The notes beneath the pieces are model-generated. The model was not told the DNA's origin. It did no database searches and saw nothing but the letters and a program-made list of their open reading frames with translations. Positions 47,919 through 54,765 of a stretch of DNA of 55,888 bases are shown piece after piece. The first letter of the stretch is position 1, and every line of letters begins with the position of its first letter. The stretch covers positions 1-55,888 of the forward strand of contig CAZRIP010000009.1 of NCBI GenBank assembly GCA_964600165.1. The letters run 5' to 3'. The translations under genes were made by a program, and so were the position numbers. This stretch comes from CAZRIP01 sp964600165. Lineage in GTDB: Bacteria > Elusimicrobiota > Elusimicrobia > UBA1565 > UBA9628.

Positions 47919-48742
47919 ACGGGGTTCTCCATGGTGTTTTCGGGTGTCGCGGGCGTGGGCAGCGGCGCGGGGAGCTGGACGCCGCGGCGCGCGAGCAGCT
48001 CGCGCGCCAGGGCTTGATAGGCCTCGGCGCCGCGCGAACGGGCGTCATACTGGAAGATCGATTGACCGAAGCCGGGCGCCTCGGCGATGCGGATATTGCG
48101 CGGGATGAGGGTCGCAAAGAGCGAGGCACCGAAAAACTTGCCCACTTCTTCCTTGACTTGGTTGGACAGCGTCATCCGGGAGTCGAACATCGTGAGGACC
48201 CCCCCCTCGATGGCGAGGCTGGGGTTAAGCGCCTGCCGAATCTTCTGGATCGCGCCGACGAAGGTCGCCAGACCTTCCATCGCGTAATATTCCCCTTGAA
48301 TCGGAATCAAAACGCGCTGAGCGGCATTGAGGGCGTTGATCGTCAGCAGACCCAGAGACGGCGGGCAATCAATCAGAACGAAATCGTAACGGTTTTTAAC
48401 GGCGGAAAGAGCTCCTTTGAGCCGACTTTCGCGCGCCAGGGCGGCCACGAGCTCGACTTCGGCTCCCGTCAGGTCGGCCGTGGCCCCGGCGACGGCCAGG
48501 CCTGGGACAGCCGTTTCTTTGATGGTCTTTTCGAGCGGCAGCAAATCGACGAGCACATGATAGATGCTTGGCGTATAGGTCTTCTTGTCGAAGCCGAGCC
48601 CCGAGGTCGCGTTGGCTTGCGGATCCATATCGATCAATAGGCACTTCTTGCCGAGTTCGGCAAGCGCGGCGGAGAGATTGATCGCCGTCGTCGTCTTCCC
48701 CACTCCGCCTTTTTGGTTTGCGATCGCGATGATTTCGCTCAT
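47915..48742 (-). CDS. parA: Chromosome partition ATPase ParA (Soj)
   Basis: The 275-aa product has the deviant Walker A motif KGGVGKTTT near the N-terminus, VLIDCPPSLGLLTINAL and the C-terminal block LIPRNIRIAEAPGFGQSI. The start is ATG 48742, which opens the family N-terminus MSEIIAIANQKGG; an upstream in-frame ATG at 48766 lies inside a parS-like site and its extra codons have no family match. It drives movement of ParB-bound origins. Confidence 0.96.
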   Translation of the reverse strand: MSEIIAIANQKGGVGKTTTAINLSAALAELGKKCLLIDMDPQANATSGLGFDKKTYTPSIYHVLVDLLPLEKTIKETAVPGLAVAGATADLTGAEVELVAALARESRLKGALSAVKNRYDFVLIDCPPSLGLLTINALNAAQRVLIPIQGEYYAMEGLATFVGAIQKIRQALNPSLAIEGGVLTMFDSRMTLSNQVKEEVGKFFGASLFATLIPRNIRIAEAPGFGQSIFQYDARSRGAEAYQALARELLARRGVQLPAPLPTPATPENTMENPV

Positions 48743-48747
48743 GGTCG

Positions 48748-48765
48748 TGTTTTCACGTGAAAACA
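48748..48765. promoter_or_regulatory. parS-like site 1 (over the parA ribosome site)
   Basis: TGTTTTCACGTGAAAACA is a perfect 18-bp palindrome with the ParB core TTCACGTGAA, close to the parS consensus TGTTTCACGTGAAACA. It ends 6 nt before the parA ATG, so ParB bound here could also affect parA expression. Confidence 0.8.
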
Positions 48766-48786
48766 TCTCTGAGTGGGACCTGTTTC

Positions 48787-48802
48787 GTATTCACGTGAAT
48801 AC
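48787..48802. promoter_or_regulatory. parS-like site 2 (at the parA transcription start)
   Basis: GTATTCACGTGAATAC is a perfect 16-bp palindrome with the same TTCACGTGAA core, centred 38 bp from site 1. It begins just downstream of the parA -10 element. Confidence 0.78.
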
Positions 48803-48809
48803 TTTGATG

Positions 48810-48838
48810 ATCATAGCACAGGGCTGAAGTGCTGTCAA
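48810..48838 (-). promoter_or_regulatory. parA promoter
   Basis: On the minus strand TTGACA (48838-48833), a 17-bp spacer and TATGAT (48815-48810). The start point should fall near 48803, at the edge of parS-like site 2, so ParB could repress its own operon by blocking transcription. Confidence 0.8.
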
Positions 48839-48881
48839 GACCCTGCGCGAGAGAAGGTAAAGAGTATTTGTCATCTTTTAT

Positions 48882-48903
48882 TATCTATTGGTATTGATAG
48901 ATA
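48882..48903. promoter_or_regulatory. AT-rich dyad upstream of the glutamine-synthetase-family gene
   Basis: Arms TATCTAT (48882-48888) and ATAGATA (48897-48903) flank TGGTATTG. The surrounding 48860-48930 stretch is strikingly AT-rich for this genome. A transcription-factor operator or UP-like element is possible. Confidence 0.4.
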
Positions 48904-48928
48904 TCATATAAGACCATCTTCTGCTTTA

Positions 48929-48958
48929 TTGCAATGACGGGACGTTTTGATCTAGAAT
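48929..48958 (+). promoter_or_regulatory. Candidate promoter of the glutamine-synthetase-family gene
   Basis: TTGCAA (48929-48934), 18 bp, TAGAAT (48953-48958). It is followed by a strong ribosome site AAGGAGG (48969-48975) five bases before the ATG at 48980. Confidence 0.55.
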
Positions 48959-48979
48959 GGCGGAAGGCAAGGAGGCTCC

Positions 48980-50347
48980 ATGGCGACGACGCGCTCCACG
49001 ACGGCGATGAACAAGCTCCTCGAGGCGATCGCCTCGAGCGAAGTGCACACGGTCGTGCTCGTGTTCCCCGACATGCAGGGCCGCTGGATGGGCAAGCGCC
49101 TGACGGGACGGCATTTCGCCGAGGTCGTGCACGGCCACGGCACGCACGCCTGCGCCTATCTGCTCACCGTCGACATGGAGATGGATCCCGTGCCCGGCTA
49201 CGCGCTGACGAGCTGGGAGCGCGGCTATCAAGACTTCTTGCTGGCGCCCGATGAGCGCACGCTGCGGCCGCTTCCGTGGAGTCCGGGCTCAGTGCTGCTC
49301 GTTTGCGACGTGCTCGACGACGCGCGCAAGCCCATCGACGTCGCGCCGCGCCAGGTCTTGAAAGAGCAGGTCGCGCGCGCGGCCAAAGCCGGGTTCTCCG
49401 TCAAGATGGCCTCCGAGCTCGAGTTTTACTTGTTCCGCGAGACCTACGAATCGGCGCAAAAGAAGGGTTACACGAACCTCGAGCACTACGGCAGCTACAT
49501 CGAGGACTACCACATCCTGCAGGGAGCGAAAGAGGAATTCGTCATCGGCGAGATCCGCAATCTGATGGAGAAGGCGGGCGTGCCCGTCGAGACCTCGAAG
49601 GGCGAATGGGGCCCCGGGCAGCACGAGATCAACCTCGGCTACTCGACGGCGCTCGAGATGGCGGATTGGCATACCTTTTATAAGCACGGCGCCAAAGAGA
49701 TCTGCATGCAGAAGGGCGTGGCGCTGACGTTCATGGCGAAATACGACGCGAGGCTCGCGGGCTCCTCGTGCCATATCCATACGAGCCTCTGGGACGCGGC
49801 GGGGAAAAAGCCGTTGTTCTGGGAGGGGGGCAAGCCGTCGAAATATTTCCGCTGGTTTCTCGGCGGACAGATGAAGCTGGCGCGCGAGCTCTCGTTCTTT
49901 TACGCCCCGACGGTCAACTCCTATAAGCGCTATCAGTCGTCGACCTTCGCGCCGACGCGCGTCGCCTGGGCGCGAGACAACCGCACGTGCGGTTTTCGCA
50001 CCGTCGGCGAAGGGGGGAGCTTTCGCATCGAGAACCGCATTCCCGGCGCGGACTGTAACCCGTATCTCGCCTTCGCGGCGACCATCGCGGCCGGCCTCTA
50101 CGGCATCGAGCACAAGATCGAGCCGCCCAAGGAGCTGTCGGGCAACGCCTACGAGCACGCCGAGGTGACGCCGGTGCCGAAGACCCTGCACGAGGCGATC
50201 GCGGAGCTCGAGAAGTCGAAGGCCGCGCGCGAGGCGTTCGGCGAGACCGTCTTCGCCCATTATCTCCACACCGCCAAGGCCGAGCAGGCCGCGTTCGACC
50301 GCGCCGTGACGACGTGGGAGCGCGAGCGCAACTTCGAGCGCATCTAG
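48980..50347 (+). CDS. Glutamine-synthetase-family gamma-glutamyl ligase
   Basis: A 455-aa glutamine-synthetase-fold enzyme. Motifs are SELEFYLF, GPGQHEINL, AGSSCHIHTSLW, ATP-site NSYKRYQ and GGSFRIENRIPGADCNPYLAFAATIAAGLYGIE. The overall style (early VFPDMQGRWMGKRLTGRHF, absence of the long adenylylation-type tail) is like GlnA3/PuuA-type ligases that join glutamate to amines, such as gamma-glutamylputrescine synthetase. Because four polyamine genes lie just downstream, a polyamine substrate is plausible, but true ammonia assimilation is not excluded. The gene has its own promoter and a strong ribosome site. Confidence 0.88.
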   Translation: MATTRSTTAMNKLLEAIASSEVHTVVLVFPDMQGRWMGKRLTGRHFAEVVHGHGTHACAYLLTVDMEMDPVPGYALTSWERGYQDFLLAPDERTLRPLPWSPGSVLLVCDVLDDARKPIDVAPRQVLKEQVARAAKAGFSVKMASELEFYLFRETYESAQKKGYTNLEHYGSYIEDYHILQGAKEEFVIGEIRNLMEKAGVPVETSKGEWGPGQHEINLGYSTALEMADWHTFYKHGAKEICMQKGVALTFMAKYDARLAGSSCHIHTSLWDAAGKKPLFWEGGKPSKYFRWFLGGQMKLARELSFFYAPTVNSYKRYQSSTFAPTRVAWARDNRTCGFRTVGEGGSFRIENRIPGADCNPYLAFAATIAAGLYGIEHKIEPPKELSGNAYEHAEVTPVPKTLHEAIAELEKSKAAREAFGETVFAHYLHTAKAEQAAFDRAVTTWERERNFERI

Positions 50348-50352
50348 TCCTC

Positions 50353-50700
50353 ATGAAGAAGCTGCTGCTCGCTTTATTGCTCCTGTCGCCGGCCTTCTTG
50401 CCCGCCCCGGCGCGCGCGGTGTCGACGGACGCCGTCATCAAGGAAAAGCCCGCGCGCGCGTTGCGCTTCACCAAGCACGCCGAGCAGCGCATGAAGGAGC
50501 GCGGCGTCGACCACGACACGGTGCGGGGGATCATCGGCTCGGTCGAGCCGTTCAAGTATTGGCACCAGGGCAAATGGAAGACGGGCTACTACGACGTGCA
50601 AAAGCGCCTGTTCATCGCTACCGACGGCGACGTCGTGATCACGGTCATCGCCGACGCCGAGCCGCGCTACGTCGACGGTCTTAAGAAGAAAAAACCGTGA
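50353..50700 (+). CDS. DUF4258-like protein with a signal peptide
   Basis: A 115-aa protein with an N-terminal signal peptide (MKKLLLALLLLSPAFLPAPARA) followed by a DUF4258 region: LRFTKHAEQRMKERGVDHDTV, YYDVQKRLFIATDGDVVITVIADAEPRYV. DUF4258 proteins resemble RelE-fold toxins and usually lie in the cytoplasm, so an exported form is unusual. The ATG at 50353 starts the signal peptide; the frame continues upstream into the ligase gene without meaning. The DUF2283 gene overlaps its stop (GTGA). Confidence 0.75.
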   Translation: MKKLLLALLLLSPAFLPAPARAVSTDAVIKEKPARALRFTKHAEQRMKERGVDHDTVRGIIGSVEPFKYWHQGKWKTGYYDVQKRLFIATDGDVVITVIADAEPRYVDGLKKKKP

Positions 50701-50909
50701 GACTCGCCTACGACCGCGAAGCCGACGCGCTCTACATCACGCTTTCGCAAGTCGAGAAGGGAGGAGTCAAGCGCACGTGGGTCGGCGAGGGGGATAACCA
50801 GGGCGTCAACCTCGATTTTGACGCGAAGAACCGGCTTGTCGGCGTGGAGATCCTTGACGCCAGCGGCCGCGTGGTCGCCGACGTGCTGCGCAAAGCCGAG
50901 CCGGTTTAA
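50697..50909 (+). CDS. DUF2283 protein
   Basis: A 70-aa DUF2283 protein: MRLAYDREADALYITLS, DNQGVNLDFDAKNRLVGVEILDAS. DUF2283 genes are frequently paired with DUF4258 genes, in an arrangement like toxin-antitoxin units. The start is GTG at 50697, overlapping the DUF4258 stop. It has no signal peptide, so the two partners would be in different compartments if the first is exported. Its end overlaps the convergent agmatine deiminase by 4 bp. Confidence 0.8.
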   Translation: MRLAYDREADALYITLSQVEKGGVKRTWVGEGDNQGVNLDFDAKNRLVGVEILDASGRVVADVLRKAEPV

Positions 50910-51943
50910 GCCGCGGGCTGCTGCTGGCTGCCGCAGTGCACGGTGCCCAAGCCCGCCACCCACTCGCGGCAGGGGATCGGGGCGATGCGCCGGCCGGGAA
51001 ACGCCTTCTCGATCATCGCCAGGGCCTTGTCGTCTTGTTTGGCTCGGAAAACCGGCGCGAGCACGACGCCGTTGCCGACGTAGAAGTTGGCGTAGCTTGC
51101 GGGCAGCCGCCGGCCGTCGGCCGCCGCCACGGGGGCGGGCATCGGCAGGGTCAGCACGTCCTTGAACTCTTTTTCGCAGGCTTCGACGCATTCGCGCAGG
51201 GGAGCGTAGTTCTCGTCGGACTTCTTGTCCTCGACGGCGCACAAGACCTTACCCGGCGCGTAAAAACGGGCGATGTCGTCGATGTGGCCGTCGGTGTCGT
51301 CGCCGGCCACGCCTTCCTTGAGCCAGACGACGCGCTCAACGCCGAGGTTCTGCTTCAAGACGTCCTCGACCTGCGCGCGCGAAAGCGTCGGATTGCGGTT
51401 TTTATTGAGTAGGCACTGCTCCGTCGTCATGACCGTGCCCGCGCCGTCGACCTCGATCGAGCCGCCTTCCAGGATCACGCCGGGGGCGAAGACCTTGGCC
51501 TTCAGATCGGGCAGCATGACGTCGGGCACCCTCGTGTCGCCCATGAGCTCCTCATACTTGCCGCCCCAGGCGTTGAAGATCCAGCGCGCCGCGCCCAGGC
51601 GGGGGGACTCCTTGCGCAACAGGAACGTGGGGCCGTAGTCGCGGATCCAGACGTCGGCGTAGGGGAACTCGTGGAAGCGCACGCGGGAGGCGTCGACTTT
51701 CGCGGCGGACAGCCTCTTCTCGACGCGCGCGCGCATCGGCCGGCCGGTCACGAAGAGCTCGACGCGCTCGGACCGGTGGATCTCGGAGATGACCCGGACG
51801 TAGGCGTCCTCGACTTTCGGCAGGCCTTCGCCGAAGGACTCGGGATCGTGCGGCCAGGAGAGCCAGATCGCGTCATGGCGCTCCCATTCGGCGGGCATGG
51901 CGTAGCCGAGGTCCTTGGGCGTCTCGCGGACTTTCGTCGTCAT
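50906..51943 (-). CDS. aguA: Agmatine deiminase
   Basis: Converts agmatine to N-carbamoylputrescine. The 345-aa protein has the pentein-fold signatures MPAEWERHDAIWLSWPHDP, FPYADVWIRDYGPTF, the catalytic His in GDDTDGHIDDIARF and the catalytic Cys near the end in GTVHCGSQQ (Cys337). It is the last gene of the minus-strand operon and overlaps the aguB stop by 4 bp. Confidence 0.96.
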   Translation of the reverse strand: MTTKVRETPKDLGYAMPAEWERHDAIWLSWPHDPESFGEGLPKVEDAYVRVISEIHRSERVELFVTGRPMRARVEKRLSAAKVDASRVRFHEFPYADVWIRDYGPTFLLRKESPRLGAARWIFNAWGGKYEELMGDTRVPDVMLPDLKAKVFAPGVILEGGSIEVDGAGTVMTTEQCLLNKNRNPTLSRAQVEDVLKQNLGVERVVWLKEGVAGDDTDGHIDDIARFYAPGKVLCAVEDKKSDENYAPLRECVEACEKEFKDVLTLPMPAPVAAADGRRLPASYANFYVGNGVVLAPVFRAKQDDKALAMIEKAFPGRRIAPIPCREWVAGLGTVHCGSQQQPAA

Positions 51944-52794
51944 CGCTTCACGAGAGCCGCGTAAGCTTCCGGGCGGCGGTTGCGCATGAAGCCCCAGCCC
52001 TCGCCGACGGAAGCGTTGGTCGAAAGATCGACCTTGGCGATGACGATCTCTTCCTTGCTGAGCGAGCCCTGCTTGACGACGTTGCCGAACGCGTCGGCGA
52101 CAAACGACGTCCCCCAGAAGCGCAGCTCGCCCTCGCCGCCCACGCGATTGACGGGCGCGACATGAATCGAGTTCGCGATCGCGTGGCCGCGCTGGATCGT
52201 CATCCAGGCCTCGCGCCAGTCTCCTTCGGGCGCGCGGTAGCCCTTGATGTAGCCGATCGCCGTCGGATAGAAGAGCAGCTCGGCGCCGGCGAGCTTGCAC
52301 GAGCGCGCCGCCTCCGGAAACCACTGGTCGTAGCAGATGAGCACGGAAAAATTGCCGAAGCGGGTCTTGAAGACCTTGAACCCGCGGTCGCCGGGCTCGA
52401 AATAGCTCTTCTCGTAAAAAAGCGGGTCGTGCGGGATATGGATCTTTCTGTAGGTGTCGAGCAGCTTGCCGTCGGCGTCGAGCACGGCCACGGAGTTGTA
52501 GAAGCGCGCGCCGGCCTTCTCGAAGAGCGGGACCGCGATCACGACGCCGTGGCGCTTGGCGATCCGGGAAAAGGCCTGCGTGGATTCGCCCGGGATCGGC
52601 TCCGCGAAACGCGCGGCGTCGAGCTTGTCTTTCTGGGGGAAATACGGAGAACGATAAAGCTCGGGCAAGCAGATGATCTGTGCGCCTTTCTTGGCCGCCT
52701 TCTCGACGAGAGCGGCGGAGCGCGCGAGATTGTCGTTGAAATCGGAGACGGGCGTCGATTGGATGAGCCCGAGGGTGACGGCGCGTTTTTTCAT
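51940..52794 (-). CDS. aguB: N-carbamoylputrescine amidase
   Basis: Hydrolyses N-carbamoylputrescine to putrescine, CO2 and ammonia. The 284-aa nitrilase-fold protein has the catalytic triad Glu45 (CLPELYRS), Lys117 (YRKIHIPHD) and Cys154 (ICYDQWFPEAAR), and AWMTIQRGHAIANSIHV. It overlaps aguA, which makes its substrate, and follows the HDAC-like gene by 9 nt. Confidence 0.95.
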   Translation of the reverse strand: MKKRAVTLGLIQSTPVSDFNDNLARSAALVEKAAKKGAQIICLPELYRSPYFPQKDKLDAARFAEPIPGESTQAFSRIAKRHGVVIAVPLFEKAGARFYNSVAVLDADGKLLDTYRKIHIPHDPLFYEKSYFEPGDRGFKVFKTRFGNFSVLICYDQWFPEAARSCKLAGAELLFYPTAIGYIKGYRAPEGDWREAWMTIQRGHAIANSIHVAPVNRVGGEGELRFWGTSFVADAFGNVVKQGSLSKEEIVIAKVDLSTNASVGEGWGFMRNRRPEAYAALVKR

Positions 52795-52803
52795 CGAGAT
52801 ATT

Positions 52804-53652
52804 CTAGCTGAAAAAACCGCCCAGGAACTTTTCGATCAAAACGGGCAGGTCATCGGCGTAGCCGCCCTCGAGGACGGCGAAGCGAGGCAGCTTCGTCTGA
52901 GCGATGAGCTTGCCGAGCCTTTGATACGTGCCCTTTTCGAGCTTCAAGCCGGCGATCGGGTCTTCTTTATACGTGTCGAATCCCGCCGAGACGGCCAGGT
53001 AATCCGGCTTGAACGCGAGGATGCGCGTGAGCTCCTCTTCGACGAGCGGCAGATAACCGGCCTCGCCCGTTCCTTCGGCGACGGAAACGTTGCGGCAGTT
53101 GCCGCGAGACGAGAGCCCCGAACCCGGATAGAGCGGGACTTGGTGGAGCGATACGAAGAAGACGTTCTCGCGTCCGAGCACGAGCTCTTCGGTCCCGTCG
53201 CCGTGGTGGACGTCGACGTCCAAGATCGCGACTTTCTTGGCCTTGCCGTCTTCCTGCAGGCGCGCGACGGCGAGCGCGAGGTTGTTGAAGTAGCAGAAGC
53301 CCGCGACGCGGCTCTTGCCCGCGTGGTGGCCCGGCGGGCGCATGAGTGAAAAAGCGGGCTGGCCGCAAAGAGCCGCGGACAGCGCGCCCGAAAGGCTCGT
53401 CAGCGCGATCCGGGCGACGTCGGGATAGGCGGGCGTGTCGGCGTCGAAGAAATCGCCCTCGACGACGGTCTGAAAATGCCCCGGCGCGTGAAGGAGAGCG
53501 ACGTCCTCGGCGGCGGCTTGGACGCTCGGCGCCTCGAGCTTGTGCCCGGCGGCTTTCAGGCGCGCGTAGGAGTCCCGGACGCGAAACGGCGCCTCGGGAT
53601 GACCCAGGGCGCCGTACGCGCAGACGCTTAAGTCGGAAAAGACGCGCGCCAA
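52804..53652 (-). CDS. HDAC-like deacetylase (acetylpolyamine amidohydrolase candidate)
   Basis: A 282-aa zinc-dependent deacetylase of the arginase/HDAC fold. All catalytic features are present: PPGHHAG (His109, His110), zinc ligands in LDVDVHHGDG (Asp147, His149), Asp226 in SAGFDTY and Tyr265 in LEGGYADD. Class II bacterial members act on acetylated polyamines or on acetoin-pathway proteins. The polyamine neighbours favour the first. The start is TTG at 53652, 3 nt after the preceding stop. Confidence 0.9.
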   Translation of the reverse strand: MARVFSDLSVCAYGALGHPEAPFRVRDSYARLKAAGHKLEAPSVQAAAEDVALLHAPGHFQTVVEGDFFDADTPAYPDVARIALTSLSGALSAALCGQPAFSLMRPPGHHAGKSRVAGFCYFNNLALAVARLQEDGKAKKVAILDVDVHHGDGTEELVLGRENVFFVSLHQVPLYPGSGLSSRGNCRNVSVAEGTGEAGYLPLVEEELTRILAFKPDYLAVSAGFDTYKEDPIAGLKLEKGTYQRLGKLIAQTKLPRFAVLEGGYADDLPVLIEKFLGGFFS

Positions 53653-53655
53653 CGG

Positions 53656-54711
53656 CTAACGCGTGGCTGCGGGAACCGGCGCCTTCTCGTCGTTGAGGAG
53701 CGCGTTCCACTTGCGCGCGGAGCGCTTCTTCCAGTTGCCCTTGTGGTAGGCGTACCCGGCGAGGATCGGCAGGGCCAGCGTCGCCTCGGAGAAGACCATC
53801 TGCTCGTAGGTCGTGTCGACCTTGCCCCAAGAGCAGGCCTCGCGCAGCGTCGAGCCGGAGAGCGCGCCGTCGCGCTCGTCGGCCACGGTGATCTGCACGG
53901 CGTATTTGTGCATCGTGGTCTCGAGGCCGAGCATCTCGGCGCCGACCGTGACGTCCTGCGCGAAATTCTTCGGCACGCCGCCGCCGATCATCAGCAGGCC
54001 GGTATCCTTGACGGCGAGCTTGGCGCGGACGAGCTCGCGGAAGTCCTTGGCCGAGTCGATCGAGGCGTGGTTGTCGGGGTTGTGCCACTGGTGGTGAAGG
54101 AACCCGAAGCCGGCCGAGCAGTCGGAGAGCGCGGGAATGAAGATCGGCACGCTTTTTTTATAAGCGGCCAATACGATGGAGTCCTTGACCTTGCAGTTCT
54201 TGCCCTGGGCGAGGTACTTGCCCATCTCCTCGACGATCTCGCGCGAGGAATACGGCTTGGGCTTGAGGTTGCCGACGATCTCGGAAATCGTGTTGTCGCA
54301 CTCGCCGAGCTCGTCCTCATCGATGAACGTGTCGTAGATGCGGTCGACGCGGGCCTCGCGCATCTGATGGTCGTCGACCCACTTCGTTCCTTTATAGTGC
54401 TTGAAGCCGAGGCTCTCGAAGAAATCCTGATCGACGATGTTGGCGCCGGTGGAGACGATGGCGTCGACCATGTTGTTGTTGACCATGTCGAAGACGATCT
54501 TCTTCAAGCCCGCCGAGAATAAAGATCCTGCCAGGCACAAGATGACGGAGCAGTCCTTGTCGCTGAGCATGCGGTCGTAGATGTCGCTGGCGCGGGCGAG
54601 GTCGCGGGCGGAGAAGGCCATCTTAGACATGGCCTCCACGAGCGGGATCGTGTTGTGTTTGGTGATATCGAAGTGCTCGATCGGCTCTTTCAGTAAGTCG
54701 CTTTTCTTCAT
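53656..54711 (-). CDS. Deoxyhypusine-synthase-like protein (homospermidine synthase candidate)
   Basis: The 351-aa product belongs to the deoxyhypusine synthase family. It keeps the NAD-binding region (IVSTGANIVDQDF, GGGVPKNFAQ), a DNA-like patch HHQWHNPDNHASID and the catalytic Lys in REACSWGKVD (Lys297), which forms the enamine intermediate. Bacteria lack eIF5A, so bacterial homologues are thought to transfer aminobutyl groups between polyamines, for example to make homospermidine. Its genes neighbour enzymes that make putrescine, which fits. It starts the operon, with a GGGAGAGG ribosome site. Confidence 0.9.
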   Translation of the reverse strand: MKKSDLLKEPIEHFDITKHNTIPLVEAMSKMAFSARDLARASDIYDRMLSDKDCSVILCLAGSLFSAGLKKIVFDMVNNNMVDAIVSTGANIVDQDFFESLGFKHYKGTKWVDDHQMREARVDRIYDTFIDEDELGECDNTISEIVGNLKPKPYSSREIVEEMGKYLAQGKNCKVKDSIVLAAYKKSVPIFIPALSDCSAGFGFLHHQWHNPDNHASIDSAKDFRELVRAKLAVKDTGLLMIGGGVPKNFAQDVTVGAEMLGLETTMHKYAVQITVADERDGALSGSTLREACSWGKVDTTYEQMVFSEATLALPILAGYAYHKGNWKKRSARKWNALLNDEKAPVPAATR

Positions 54712-54725
54712 GATCCTCTCCCTTT

Positions 54726-54764
54726 CGACGAGAACTGAGCGATTATTTTATAACATTCTCGTCG
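54726..54764. promoter_or_regulatory. Inverted repeat in the divergent promoter region of the polyamine operon
   Basis: Arms CGACGAGAA (54726-54734) and TTCTCGTCG (54756-54764) flank a 21-bp AT-rich core with TATAA-like -10 sequences on both strands. It lies between the polyamine operon (start 54711) and the HAD-like gene (start 54766), and is well placed for a repressor. Confidence 0.5.
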
Positions 54765-54765
54765 G

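Noticed and set aside
48767..48979. A small gene in the AT-rich stretch before the glutamine-synthetase-family gene
   Set aside because: No frame of useful length with a ribosome site is visible. The AT richness is better explained by promoter and partition sites.
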